A stretch of 64,000 nt of DNA. Origin: Robertmurraya sp047302285 (GTDB taxonomy: Bacteria; Bacillota; Bacilli; Bacillales; Cytobacillaceae). The notes under the pieces are model-generated. The model was not told the DNA's origin. It did no database searches and saw nothing but the letters and a program-made list of their open reading frames with translations. Position numbers and translations under genes: made by a program. Of this stretch, positions 18,605 through 26,848 are shown piece by piece. Where the stretch lies: assembly GCF_047302285.1 (NCBI RefSeq), contig NZ_CP154845.1:1302001-1366000 (forward strand). Direction: 5' to 3'. How positions within the stretch are numbered: the stretch's first letter is position 1; every line of letters starts with the position of its first letter.

Positions 18605-19282
18605 TTATTTATTTTTCGAATATCGCAAAATGTTTCGCTTCGTCCACCAATTGAGCCACAGGATGGAGCAAAATCCAAGAAGTACAATGATTACAACCCA
18701 AAAAGTAGCTGCTTCCATATTTCCAGACTCCACCGCAAAATATATCGCTAATGGAATCGTTTCTGTTTTATTGGGAATAAAACCGGCAATCATTAAGGTC
18801 GCTCCAAACTCACCTAATGCCCTGGCGAAGGTTAAAACAGTTCCTGCTAATATTCCAGGAAAAGCAAGAGGAAATGAAATTGTCCAAAATATCCTCCATT
18901 TTGAGGCACCCATTGTGAGGGCAGCATTTTCAATATTAATATCAAAGTTTTGAAAAGCAGCTGATGCACTTTGATACATTAAGGGGAAGGAAACGACAAT
19001 TGACGCAATAACCGCTCCTACCCATGTGAATACGATTTGAAAGTCAAACCACTCTATTAGAAGGCTACCAATTAATCCGTTCTTACCAAACATGTATAAT
19101 AAGCCAAATCCGACGACGGTTGGAGGTAACACTAATGGTAATAGGATGATGGATTCAATAATATTTTTTCCTGGAAACGAATTTCGAGCAATTATTCTTG
19201 CTGAAAAAATACCAACAATGAATACAACACATGTCGCAATGCTGGCAATCTTTAAAGATAAAAATAATGGTGTATAGTTCAT
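18605..19282 (-). CDS. modB: Molybdate ABC transporter permease ModB
   Basis: A 225-residue membrane permease with about five helices and the binding-protein-dependent transport signature EFGATLMIAGFIPNKTETIPLAIY, typical of ModB/CysT-type permeases. I prefer ATG 19282, nine bases from AAAGGA. The ATG at 19291 abuts that ribosome binding site with no spacer. It is separated from modA by a strong hairpin (19337-19372). Confidence 0.88.
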   Translation of the reverse strand: MNYTPLFLSLKIASIATCVVFIVGIFSARIIARNSFPGKNIIESIILLPLVLPPTVVGFGLLYMFGKNGLIGSLLIEWFDFQIVFTWVGAVIASIVVSFPLMYQSASAAFQNFDINIENAALTMGASKWRIFWTISFPLAFPGILAGTVLTFARALGEFGATLMIAGFIPNKTETIPLAIYFAVESGNMEAATFWVVIIVLLGFCSILWLNWWTKRNILRYSKNK

Positions 19283-19336
19283 TTCATGCATTCCTTTTAC
19301 ATTACGGTTTTTTTAAACAATATTGTTAATAAAAAG

Positions 19337-19372
19337 ATTTTTGGCTTATTTCGTGTGAAATGAGCCAAAAAT
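19337..19372 (-). terminator. Hairpin between modA and modB (partial terminator)
   Basis: Read on the minus strand, a 16-bp stem (one G-U pair) with an ACAC loop ends in AAAAAT followed by CTTTTT. The stem lies between modA and modB inside one transcription unit, so it may end part of the transcripts, giving more binding protein than permease, or protect the modA 3' end. Confidence 0.6.
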
Positions 19373-19399
19373 CAACAGTATAGTATATATCATATAGCA

Positions 19400-20206
19400 T
19401 TATTTTATAAACCCAAATTCATTTAATATCGCTTGTGCCTCATCTGTTTGTAAAAAATCAATAAATAATTTGGCACTATCCGCATTTTCACTTTCTGCTG
19501 TTACGGCAGCTGGATAGATGACAGGAGTATGCCAATCTGATGAGGCTTCAGCAATAATTTTTACTTGCTCAGAGATGAATGCATCACTTGAGTACACAAT
19601 GCCTAAATCTGTATTACCAGATTCAACATAAGTTAACACTTGACGAACATCTTTTGCTAGGATGAATTGTTTTTCTAATTCCTCCCATTTTCCAATAGTC
19701 GTAAGGGCTTCCTTAGCGTAAGTACCAGCAGGGACACTTTCAGGATTTCCAATAGCTAATTCTCCGATTTCAGCGGAATTAAGATCCTCGAAGGAAGAAA
19801 TTTCTATATCATTATCTTTTTGACTAATTAGAACAAGTTTGTTACCTGTAAAGTCAACTCTTGTATCTGGTAGAATTAAATTTTCTTCTTCAAGTGTATC
19901 CATCCATTTTTGATCAGCAGAAAGAAATGCATCGGCAGGGGCTCCCTGTTGAATTTGTTGAGCGAGTGTACCCGAACTTCCAAAATTGAAGGAAACATCA
20001 ATATTTGAATATGTATCTTCAAATGCTTTTTCAATTTCCGACATGGCATCTGTTAAACTTGCCGCAGTTGAAATTAATATTTCAGTACTTTCTATTGGCT
20101 GATCCGAATTATCTGATGACGCGTCGTTTGATTCTTGATTATTACACCCAACTGTAAGAAAAAGTATGAGCATAAATATTATTCCAATCTTCCATGTGCT
20201 TTTCAT
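19400..20206 (-). CDS. modA: Molybdate-binding lipoprotein ModA
   Basis: The extracellular solute-binding subunit of molybdate uptake, 268 residues. The signal peptide ends in the lipobox LTVGC (C21), followed by a Ser/Asn/Asp-rich linker. The mature part has ILISTAASLTDAMSEIEKAFE and NFGSSGTLAQQIQQGAPADAFLSAD, the oxyanion-binding motifs of ModA. GGGAGG lies upstream of the ATG. It is first in the modABC operon, divergent from the regulator at 20411. Confidence 0.93.
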   Translation of the reverse strand: MKSTWKIGIIFMLILFLTVGCNNQESNDASSDNSDQPIESTEILISTAASLTDAMSEIEKAFEDTYSNIDVSFNFGSSGTLAQQIQQGAPADAFLSADQKWMDTLEEENLILPDTRVDFTGNKLVLISQKDNDIEISSFEDLNSAEIGELAIGNPESVPAGTYAKEALTTIGKWEELEKQFILAKDVRQVLTYVESGNTDLGIVYSSDAFISEQVKIIAEASSDWHTPVIYPAAVTAESENADSAKLFIDFLQTDEAQAILNEFGFIK

Positions 20207-20295
20207 CTAAAAATCCTCCCTAGTAAGTTAAATGTAATGATAATTGTTTTGTCTAAATAGATTATTCTTTAAAGAAAACGTATTCCACCTTTCTT

Positions 20296-20339
20296 TTAAA
20301 TATATCTAATTATAAATAGTTATAACTAGATATATTTAA
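20296..20339. promoter_or_regulatory. Palindromic operator between modA and its regulator
   Basis: TTAAATATATCTA (20296-20308) and TAGATATATTTAA (20327-20339) form a perfect 13-bp inverted repeat 18 bases apart. Inside lies a second palindrome, TAGTTATAACTA (20317-20328). The site is about 90 bases before modA and 72 before the divergent regulator. The TTATA content recalls ModE-type molybdate operators, but the assignment to the local regulator is inference. Confidence 0.65.
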
Positions 20340-20410
20340 GTATAATTCTGAAACTTACTCCAGTAAATGATAAAATAAGAACAAATAATGAATTTCTCGG
20401 AGGAAATATC

Positions 20411-21343
20411 ATGCCATTAGAAGAATCCTATACAACGGAACAAATTGCTCAAATATTAAAGGTTTCTAAATTAACGGTCTATGACTTAATCAAGAAGGGC
20501 AAGCTTCCAGCTTATCGAGTTGGTAGACAAATGAGAGTGGATGCATCTGATTTAGAAAACTATAAGAATAAGGCAAAGGGAGTGATTGTACCTGAGCGTG
20601 CTACTGGAGTAGAAGCAAGTACAAGTACGATTCAGACTTCCAACCGTTCAATAATTATTAGCGGTCAAGATAATAGCTTAGATTTACTGACAAAATATAT
20701 TGAAAAGGAAACGAATCTATTTCGTCCACTTCGTTCTTATGTAGGCAGTCTAGAAAGTTTAATTTCTATGTATAAAGGTGAGGCTGATATCGTCAGTACG
20801 CATTTATATGATGGCGATACAGGCGATTATAACATCCCTTACATTAGAAGAATTCTTGTAAGTAATTCTTTTATCGTGGTCAATTTAATATGTCGCCAGG
20901 CAGGATTTTATGTGGCGAAAGGAAACCCGAAGAACATATATGATTTTCAAGATTTACTTCGGAGTGATGTGAAAATCATTAATAGAGAAAAAGGTTCAGG
21001 GGCAAGAGTTTTACTAGATGAGAAGTTGAGAGTCGCTAGTATTAGCAAGGATAAAATAAGAGGGTATGGTGATGAAGAAACGAGCCATCTAGGAGTTGCA
21101 GGCGTGATCTCAAAGCAGTATGCAGATGTAGGAATAGGAATTGAAAAAGTGGCAAATCTTGTTGGCATTGATTTTGTGCCACTGACAAAAGAAAGATATG
21201 ACCTCGTTATTCTGAAAACCGCAACAAATAAAGAAATCATTTCAATGATCTTAAATATTCTTCAATCCACTAACTTGAAGGAAGAGTTATTATCGATTGG
21301 TTATGATGTTTCTTACACAGGCGATATTATCTATGAGCAGTAG
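20411..21343 (+). CDS. HTH/PBP-like molybdate-responsive regulator (YvgK type)
   Basis: A 310-residue one-component regulator. Residues 7-55 are an excisionase/MerR-like helix-turn-helix (YTTEQIAQILKVSKLTVYDL, then KLPAYRVGRQMRVDASDL). Residues about 80-305 resemble a periplasmic-binding-protein fold of the PBP_like type (SLESLISMYKGEADIVSTHLYDG, NREKGSGARVLLDE). In B. subtilis a protein of this architecture, YvgK, sits next to modAB. Being divergent from modABC, it probably senses molybdate (or tungstate) and controls modA through the palindrome at 20296-20339. GGAGGA precedes the ATG. Ligand identity is inferred from context. Confidence 0.8.
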   Translation: MPLEESYTTEQIAQILKVSKLTVYDLIKKGKLPAYRVGRQMRVDASDLENYKNKAKGVIVPERATGVEASTSTIQTSNRSIIISGQDNSLDLLTKYIEKETNLFRPLRSYVGSLESLISMYKGEADIVSTHLYDGDTGDYNIPYIRRILVSNSFIVVNLICRQAGFYVAKGNPKNIYDFQDLLRSDVKIINREKGSGARVLLDEKLRVASISKDKIRGYGDEETSHLGVAGVISKQYADVGIGIEKVANLVGIDFVPLTKERYDLVILKTATNKEIISMILNILQSTNLKEELLSIGYDVSYTGDIIYEQ

Positions 21344-21425
21344 GAAACGTTTGTACGTGTGAAGTGACCCGCTATACCTATGCTATACTAAACAATAATG
21401 ACAGTGCTCCAAGGAGGTTCATTGA

Positions 21426-22262
21426 ATGTTGTCCGATCGAGAACAAAAAGTAATGAATGATATTAAGGGTTGGGAGCAGAGCTTGTATCAATATGAAACA
21501 AATGATTTTGTGTTAGCGTATGAAAGATACTTTGAACGAGCTTTTTCATTACTTCCAGAGCAAACTCAAAAAGATTTCTTCTCTGTAGTGGATACGTGGC
21601 TTTTTCATCTCCATGCACTTATACAAGGAACTCAAATTCAGCACGATGCGAAAGAGCGAGTTTTATCTGTAGGACGCGTTTTTAATGAGGATATCCATCA
21701 AGTAGAGGATTTAAAGCAGTTATCGATTGATCAATTGCAATACATAGCTCAACAGCAAATAGCTAGACACCGACTTTATTCTTTCGCACAGGGGGGATTA
21801 TCAGGAACGGGTGGACCTGTCCTCCTTGGGACAGATATTCCTGCGATAGCGGTGATTAATATTCGTTCGGTTCAGCTAGTCGCGATGACGTATGGATATG
21901 AAGTGAATAATCCATTTGAAATGATGACGTCGTTAAAGGTATTTCATGCTGCAACACTTCCAGCGAGATTACAAGGGCAAGGATGGGAGCAGCTGATGAA
22001 TGAACTGCAATCGACCAATGAATATTATTTTTACGATGGTGAGGAGGATTTGACCAATACTTTATGGCTTGAGCAGCCATTAAGACAAATTCTTAAAGCC
22101 GTTACGATCCTTTTATTGAAAAATAAAACCGTACAAGGTATTCCTTTTATCAGTATGGCGATTGGGGCAGGTGTGAACTACCAGTTGACGAGAAAAGTAA
22201 CTGATTTTGCCCATAAATATTATCAAATGCGGTATTTAATGGAGAAGGAGAAAGATGAATGA
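21426..22262 (+). CDS. EcsC-family protein
   Basis: A 278-residue protein of the EcsC family; function unknown. The family core is visible as QGGLSGTGGPVLLGTDIPAIAVINIRSVQLVAM, a glycine-rich amphipathic stretch, and GIPFISMAIGAGVNYQLTRKVTDFAHKYYQMRY at the C-terminus. The name comes from a gene beside an ABC exporter, but no exporter is near. The stop overlaps the moaB start by four bases (ATGA), so the two are translationally coupled. AAGGAGG precedes the ATG. Confidence 0.85.
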   Translation: MLSDREQKVMNDIKGWEQSLYQYETNDFVLAYERYFERAFSLLPEQTQKDFFSVVDTWLFHLHALIQGTQIQHDAKERVLSVGRVFNEDIHQVEDLKQLSIDQLQYIAQQQIARHRLYSFAQGGLSGTGGPVLLGTDIPAIAVINIRSVQLVAMTYGYEVNNPFEMMTSLKVFHAATLPARLQGQGWEQLMNELQSTNEYYFYDGEEDLTNTLWLEQPLRQILKAVTILLLKNKTVQGIPFISMAIGAGVNYQLTRKVTDFAHKYYQMRYLMEKEKDE

Positions 22263-22771
22263 GTACGAGTGAACATAAAAAAGAGGCACCGAATCAGGTA
22301 AAATGTAAGGTCATTACGGTAAGCGATACGAGAACGAAAGAAACAGATAAAAGTGGGCAAACGATGATTTCTCTTTTAGAGGATTCTGGTCATGTCATTG
22401 TCGATTATGTCATCGTCAAAGATGAAGCAGCTGCGATTCGTGAAGCAGTTCTACAAGGATGTGAAACATCAAATATTGATGTCGTTTTAACAAATGGTGG
22501 AACAGGAATTGCCAAAAGAGATGTGACCATTGAAACGGTAAAAACTTTATTTGCCAAAGAGATTACAGGTTTTGGAGAGCTTTTTAGAATGTTAAGCTAT
22601 CAAGAGGATATCGGCTCGGCAGCCATTCTATCACGTGCAATAGCGGGAGTCGTCAATAATAAGGCCGTATTTTCAACACCTGGTTCTACTGGAGCTGTTA
22701 AGCTTGCAATGAATCGCTTAATTCTTCCCGAAATTGGTCATGTTGTACGTGAACTCCGGAAGGATCTATAA
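22259..22771 (+). CDS. moaB: Molybdopterin adenylyltransferase-like protein MoaB
   Basis: MoaB/MogA-type proteins adenylylate molybdopterin before molybdenum insertion. The 170-residue product has VSDTRTKETDKSGQTM, the signature TNGGTGIAKRDVTIET and STPGSTGAVKLAMN. Together with the nearby modABC it makes this a small molybdenum locus, although the other moa/moe genes are not in the window. In B. subtilis moaB also sits between ackA and argG. Confidence 0.93.
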   Translation: MSTSEHKKEAPNQVKCKVITVSDTRTKETDKSGQTMISLLEDSGHVIVDYVIVKDEAAAIREAVLQGCETSNIDVVLTNGGTGIAKRDVTIETVKTLFAKEITGFGELFRMLSYQEDIGSAAILSRAIAGVVNNKAVFSTPGSTGAVKLAMNRLILPEIGHVVRELRKDL

Positions 22772-22773
22772 AA

Positions 22774-22806
22774 AAGGGACAGCGCTTAAAAACGCTGTCC
22801 TTTTGA
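22774..22806. terminator. Terminator between moaB and the convergent 22814-23128 gene
   Basis: GGGACAGCG (22776-22784) pairs with CGCTGTCC plus T, with A-rich and T-rich flanks, serving both convergent genes. Confidence 0.75.
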
Positions 22807-22813
22807 AATTGTA

Positions 22814-23128
22814 TTATTGATGGACCTTACTGCCAATGTCCTGATGGGTTCTGTACCATAGCCAAAGGTCATTGATAATCGATGCAAGTTCCGCGATCTC
22901 GCTATTTAGCTGACAAGAACGCTCAAAATTCCCTTCATCTGAAAGCTCCGCTTGTTTTTGATTAATCTTTTTTTCAAGCTCGGCAATTCTGTCAGGAATC
23001 TTCCCGCGAATATTTTCCCAATATAAAAGGATGGACTGTTGTTTTTCCTCGGAGTAATCATCCCAAGAAAGATCAAGATTGGGTATCGGTATTCCTAAGC
23101 GTTCGTCCTGCGAAAAAAACTTATTCAT
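22814..23128 (-). CDS. Hypothetical protein, about 104 residues
   Basis: I do not recognise this family. The protein is soluble, starts MNKFFSQDERLGIPIPNLDLSWDD, has a charged helical middle likely to form a coiled coil (IAELEKKINQKQAELSDEG), and ends in a Trp-rich helix (IINDLWLWYRTHQDIGSK). GGAGGC lies nine bases before ATG 23128; a TTG three bases earlier is possible. It faces moaB across a shared terminator and is divergent from argG. The clean ribosome binding site and well-formed composition support a real gene. Confidence 0.7.
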   Translation of the reverse strand: MNKFFSQDERLGIPIPNLDLSWDDYSEEKQQSILLYWENIRGKIPDRIAELEKKINQKQAELSDEGNFERSCQLNSEIAELASIINDLWLWYRTHQDIGSKVHQ

Positions 23129-23255
23129 CAAAGCATGCCTCCAAAAACGCTACATTTATTTACTCTTAATTTTTATTTTACAATATTCAGACGCAATCTT
23201 CCATCCGCACAATATACACAAAAAATTTATTTTTATACAAAATGAAGAATAACTA

Positions 23256-23334
23256 TTGAAAAATATTATGAATCTTGGTAAATTAGTAAACAAGAGGAAG
23301 AATAAAAATATAATAAAATGAATATTTATTCGTT
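23256..23334 (+). promoter_or_regulatory. argGH promoter and ARG-box-like operator
   Basis: TTGAAA (23256-23261), a 17-base spacer and TAAATT (23279-23284) are a plausible promoter. At 23317-23334, AATGAATATTTATTCGTT shares its ATGAATA..ATTC frame with the Bacillus ArgR/AhrC box and is partly palindromic (GAATA-TT-TATTC). A position just after the start site would suit arginine-dependent repression. Confidence 0.5.
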
Positions 23335-23381
23335 TTTTAAAAACAACTATGGAATTCGTATTTAAAGGGAGGACATCTTAA

Positions 23382-24587
23382 ATGACAAATCAAAAAGTAG
23401 TGTTAGCATACTCTGGAGGATTAGACACCTCTGTTGCAATTAAATGGTTACAGGATCAAGGCTATTCAGTTGTTGCCTGCTGTTTGGATGTAGGAGAGGG
23501 TAAGGATTTAGATTTTATTAAGGAAAAGGCACTTCAAGTCGGAGCGGTAAGCTCCTATGTTCTAGATGTAAAAGAAGAATTCGCCAATGAATATGCATTA
23601 GTTGCTCTTCAAGCACATGCTCTCTATGAAGGGAAATATCCACTAGTTTCAGCTTTATCTCGTCCGCTCATTGCAAAAAAACTTGTTGAGATCGCTGATA
23701 AAGAATGTGCAGTGGCAGTAGCCCATGGTTGCACAGGTAAAGGAAACGACCAGGTCCGCTTTGAAGTAGCTATTCATGCATTAAATCCTGAATTAAAGGT
23801 GCTTGCTCCAGTTCGTGAATGGAGCTGGTCACGTGAAGAGGAAATTGAATATGCAAAAGAAAACGGTATTCCGATTCCAATCAACCTTGATAGCCCTTAT
23901 TCAATTGACCAAAATCTTTGGGGAAGAAGTAATGAATGTGGAGTATTAGAGGATCCATGGGCAGCGCCACCAGAAGATGCTTATGAACTAACGGCAGGCC
24001 TAGAATATACGCCAGAATCACCGGATTACGTTGAAATCGAATTTGAGCAAGGTGTTCCCGTGAAACTAAATGGAAAATCTTATCCACTTTCACAGCTAAT
24101 TTTAGAATTAAATATTGTTGCAGGGAAGCACGGAGTCGGTCGTATTGACCACGTAGAAAATCGTCTAGTGGGGATTAAATCTCGTGAGGTTTATGAGTGT
24201 CCAGGAGCGATGACACTGATTAAAGCACATAAGGAGCTAGAGGATTTAACCCTTGTGAAAGAAGTAGCTCATTTTAAACCAGTGATTGAAAAGAAACTTA
24301 CGGAAGTCATTTATGAAGCGCTATGGTTCTCTCCATTAACTTCAGCTCTATTAGCGTTCTTAAAGGATACGCAAAAATATGTAACAGGTACGGTAAGAGT
24401 TAAGCTCTTTAAAGGTCATGCAATTGTGGAAGGAAGAAAGTCTCCTTACTCTTTATATGATGAAAAGCTAGCGACATATACAAAAGAAGATGAATTTGAT
24501 CACAGTGCTGCTGTAGGATTCATTCAATTATATGGTTTGCCAACAAAAGTACAAAGCATCGTACAAAACAAGAAGGTGACAGTGTGA
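23382..24587 (+). CDS. argG: Argininosuccinate synthase
   Basis: Joins citrulline and aspartate using ATP to give argininosuccinate. The 401-residue enzyme has the PP-loop AYSGGLDTSVAIKWL at residues 9-23 and the second signature AVAHGCTGKGNDQVRFE (about residues 110-126). Length and motifs are typical. GGGAGG precedes the ATG. It is the first gene of the argGH operon; the GTGA overlap with argH couples translation. Confidence 0.97.
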   Translation: MTNQKVVLAYSGGLDTSVAIKWLQDQGYSVVACCLDVGEGKDLDFIKEKALQVGAVSSYVLDVKEEFANEYALVALQAHALYEGKYPLVSALSRPLIAKKLVEIADKECAVAVAHGCTGKGNDQVRFEVAIHALNPELKVLAPVREWSWSREEEIEYAKENGIPIPINLDSPYSIDQNLWGRSNECGVLEDPWAAPPEDAYELTAGLEYTPESPDYVEIEFEQGVPVKLNGKSYPLSQLILELNIVAGKHGVGRIDHVENRLVGIKSREVYECPGAMTLIKAHKELEDLTLVKEVAHFKPVIEKKLTEVIYEALWFSPLTSALLAFLKDTQKYVTGTVRVKLFKGHAIVEGRKSPYSLYDEKLATYTKEDEFDHSAAVGFIQLYGLPTKVQSIVQNKKVTV

Positions 24588-25963
24588 AAAAACTTTGGGG
24601 TGGAAGATTTACGAAAACAGCAGAAGAATGGGTAGATGAGTTCGGAGCTTCCATTTCCTTTGATCAGGAACTTGTATTGGAAGATTTAGATGGCAGTTTG
24701 GCACATGTGAAAATGCTTTCCAAAAGTGGAATTATTTCAGAGGACGACGCAGCCCTAATAATCAAGGGCTTGCAGTCCTTGAAGGAAAAAGCAGCAAACA
24801 ACCAATTGGAATTTTCCGTGAAGCTAGAAGATATTCACTTAAATCTTGAAAGTCAACTGACAGAAATAATCGGTCCAGTTGGTGGCAAGCTACATACAGG
24901 CAGAAGCCGTAATGATCAAGTAGCAACCGATATGCATCTGTATTTACGAAAACAGTCTGAGACGATAATCGGCTTAGTCGAAGAAATGCAAACAGCTTTA
25001 TTAACACAAGCAAAAGCTCATGTTGAAACGATCATGCCAGGATATACCCACCTGCAACGTGCCCAGCCTATTTCTTTTGCCCATCATTTAATGGCGTATT
25101 TTTGGATGCTTGAACGGGATAAGGAAAGATTTATTGAGGGAATCAAGAGAATTAATGTTTCTCCGCTTGGTGCGGGAGCTTTAGCAGGTACGACCTTTCC
25201 AATTGACAGAGAACTTACAGCGGAATTACTCGGGTTTAGTGGGATATATGAAAATAGTCTTGATGCGGTCAGCGATCGGGATTTCATTTTGGAGTTTCTA
25301 TCGGCGAGTTCCATACTCATGATGCATCTTTCTCGTTTAGGAGAAGAAATCATTCTTTGGTCTTCTCAGGAATTCCGTTTTATTGAGTTAGACGATGCTT
25401 TTTCAACAGGTAGTAGCATAATGCCGCAAAAGAAAAATCCAGATATGGCGGAATTAATTCGTGGTAAGACTGGTCGTGTTTATGGGAATCTAATGGGACT
25501 CCTTACCGTTTTGAAAGGATTACCTCTTGCTTACAATAAGGACATGCAGGAAGATAAAGAGGGCATGTTTGATACCGTAAAAACGGTCACAGGTTCTTTG
25601 AAAATTTTCGCTGGTATGATTGAGACAATGAAAGTCAACAGTACTCAAATGGAGTCTGCGACAAAAAATGATTTCTCCAATGCCACTGAATTAGCTGATT
25701 ACCTATCAGGTAAGGGAATTCCTTTTAGAGAAAGTCATGAAATCGTTGGACAACTTGTTTTAACATGTGTGAAAAAACATGTGTTTCTAGCTGACTTGAA
25801 GTTAGAGGAGTTTAAAGAAGCTCATCCGCTGTTTGAAGCGGATATTTATGAGGTATTAAATCCGGTAACGGCCGTTAAGCGTAGAAATAGTGCAGGTGGA
25901 ACTGGATTTGAACAAATTCGTATTGCGCTAGAGAAGGCAGAAGGGAAATTAAAAGCACGCTAA
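24584..25963 (+). CDS. argH: Argininosuccinate lyase
   Basis: Cleaves argininosuccinate to arginine and fumarate. The 459-residue protein belongs to the fumarase/aspartase superfamily: LHTGRSRNDQVATDMHLYLR near residue 105, the catalytic-serine loop TGSSIMPQKKNPDMAELIRGK near 280. GTG start overlaps the argG stop by four bases. The stop codon is inside the left arm of the terminator at 25954. Confidence 0.97.
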   Translation: MKKLWGGRFTKTAEEWVDEFGASISFDQELVLEDLDGSLAHVKMLSKSGIISEDDAALIIKGLQSLKEKAANNQLEFSVKLEDIHLNLESQLTEIIGPVGGKLHTGRSRNDQVATDMHLYLRKQSETIIGLVEEMQTALLTQAKAHVETIMPGYTHLQRAQPISFAHHLMAYFWMLERDKERFIEGIKRINVSPLGAGALAGTTFPIDRELTAELLGFSGIYENSLDAVSDRDFILEFLSASSILMMHLSRLGEEIILWSSQEFRFIELDDAFSTGSSIMPQKKNPDMAELIRGKTGRVYGNLMGLLTVLKGLPLAYNKDMQEDKEGMFDTVKTVTGSLKIFAGMIETMKVNSTQMESATKNDFSNATELADYLSGKGIPFRESHEIVGQLVLTCVKKHVFLADLKLEEFKEAHPLFEADIYEVLNPVTAVKRRNSAGGTGFEQIRIALEKAEGKLKAR

Positions 25964-25980
25964 GACTCACTTAGCGTGCT
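25954..25980. terminator. Terminator between argH and the universal stress gene
   Basis: AGCACGCTAAG (25954-25964) pairs perfectly with CTTAGCGTGCT (25970-25980). The U-run is good in the minus direction and poor in the plus direction, so it mainly ends the stress gene. Confidence 0.7.
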
Positions 25981-25987
25981 TAAAGCT

Positions 25988-26437
25988 CTATTCATCTTTT
26001 TCAGTGCGAATAATCATGACATCACATGATGCATGCCTAGCAATATGTTCGGAGACGCTTCCAATTAGAAATCGTTCAACGGCATTTAGACCAGTTGCGC
26101 CGCAAATAATTAAATCAACTTCATATTTTTTGGCGATATCTTTTGGTATTTTGACTTTAGGAGACCCGTACTCGACAGTGAAGGATACGTCTTTTACGCC
26201 AGCATCTAACGCTGTTTTTTTGTACTTTTCCATTAGCTCAGTTGCAAATTGGTCTGCTCTTTCTACAATGGTTCTGTCGTATGCTTCTACTGTTGCAAAT
26301 GTACGTGTGTCGATAATATGTGCCAGAACAATTTTAGCATCATTTCGTTTCGCAATTTCAATCGCTTTCTTGAATGCCCATTCTGCTTCAGTTGAACCAT
26401 CAACCGCAACTAATATGTTCTTATAAGTGAGACTCAT
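25988..26437 (-). CDS. Universal stress protein (UspA family)
   Basis: A 149-residue single-domain Usp: YKNILVAVDGSTEAEWAFKKA at the start and the ATP-loop region ICGATGLNAVERFLIGSVSEHIARHASCDVMIIR at the end, with the G-2x-G-9x-G(S/T) pattern of nucleotide-binding members. ATG 26437 follows GGAGGAGATA; a longer open frame to 26602 is not supported. Its exact role is unknown. Confidence 0.9.
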   Translation of the reverse strand: MSLTYKNILVAVDGSTEAEWAFKKAIEIAKRNDAKIVLAHIIDTRTFATVEAYDRTIVERADQFATELMEKYKKTALDAGVKDVSFTVEYGSPKVKIPKDIAKKYEVDLIICGATGLNAVERFLIGSVSEHIARHASCDVMIIRTEKDE

Positions 26438-26547
26438 ATTTATCTCCTCCTTTACCTTTATTATACAACCCTCTTTTATGAATATCTGTAACAAATTTTC
26501 GAAAACTATCATTGTGACTGATTTTTTTTTGAGGGGAGTGGAAGCAA

Positions 26548-26715
26548 GTGGCAAAGGATCCAAAAAAGGGATTAAGCTTTGATTACGATGAACAAGGAAC
26601 AAAGCAGGTTAGTGAGCAGATCATGAATGCTTATAACAGTGGTGTTATCGATCAAGCAGATGGACAATATGACTTGTTAAAAGATCAATCAGAAGAAGCG
26701 GACGAAATGGAGTAA
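26548..26715 (+). CDS. Small acidic hypothetical protein, 55 residues
   Basis: A short gene starting at GTG 26548, with GAGGGGAG at 26531-26538 upstream and a strong terminator 14 bases after its stop. The product begins MAKDPKKGLSFDYDEQGTK, continues with QVSEQIMNAYNSGVIDQ, and has an acidic C-terminus (SEEADEME). It loosely resembles the small DUF4025/YozQ-type Bacillus proteins in its QVS..M..G.I region, but I am not sure of that. The ribosome binding site, terminator and clean composition argue for expression. Confidence 0.62.
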   Translation: MAKDPKKGLSFDYDEQGTKQVSEQIMNAYNSGVIDQADGQYDLLKDQSEEADEME

Positions 26716-26728
26716 GCGTGATTTCTCT

Positions 26729-26763
26729 AAGAAGAGGTGCAAAAATTGCGCTTCTTCTTTTTT
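26729..26763 (+). terminator. Terminator after the 55-codon gene
   Basis: A 14-bp stem (two G-U pairs), AAGAAGAGGTGCAA with TTGCGCTTCTTCTT, with a three-base loop, followed by a T-run to 26763. Confidence 0.85.
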
Positions 26764-26848
26764 GCTAGAAAACTGAAAAGGACTTTATTCTTTACTTTGT
26801 TAGGTGTATAGTAGAATCGGATTTGTGAAATATCAGGAGGGGAAAAAC

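Noticed and set aside
18396..18953. 185-codon open frame on the plus strand
   Set aside because: It lies opposite modC and modB, has no good ribosome binding site, and the minus-strand proteins are clear family members.
21344..22258. Molybdenum-cofactor riboswitch before moaB
   Set aside because: moaB is coupled directly to the EcsC-family gene, and the short gap before that gene holds no such structure.
26004..26426. 140-codon open frame on the plus strand
   Set aside because: Antisense to the universal stress gene, with no ribosome binding site and no recognisable domain.
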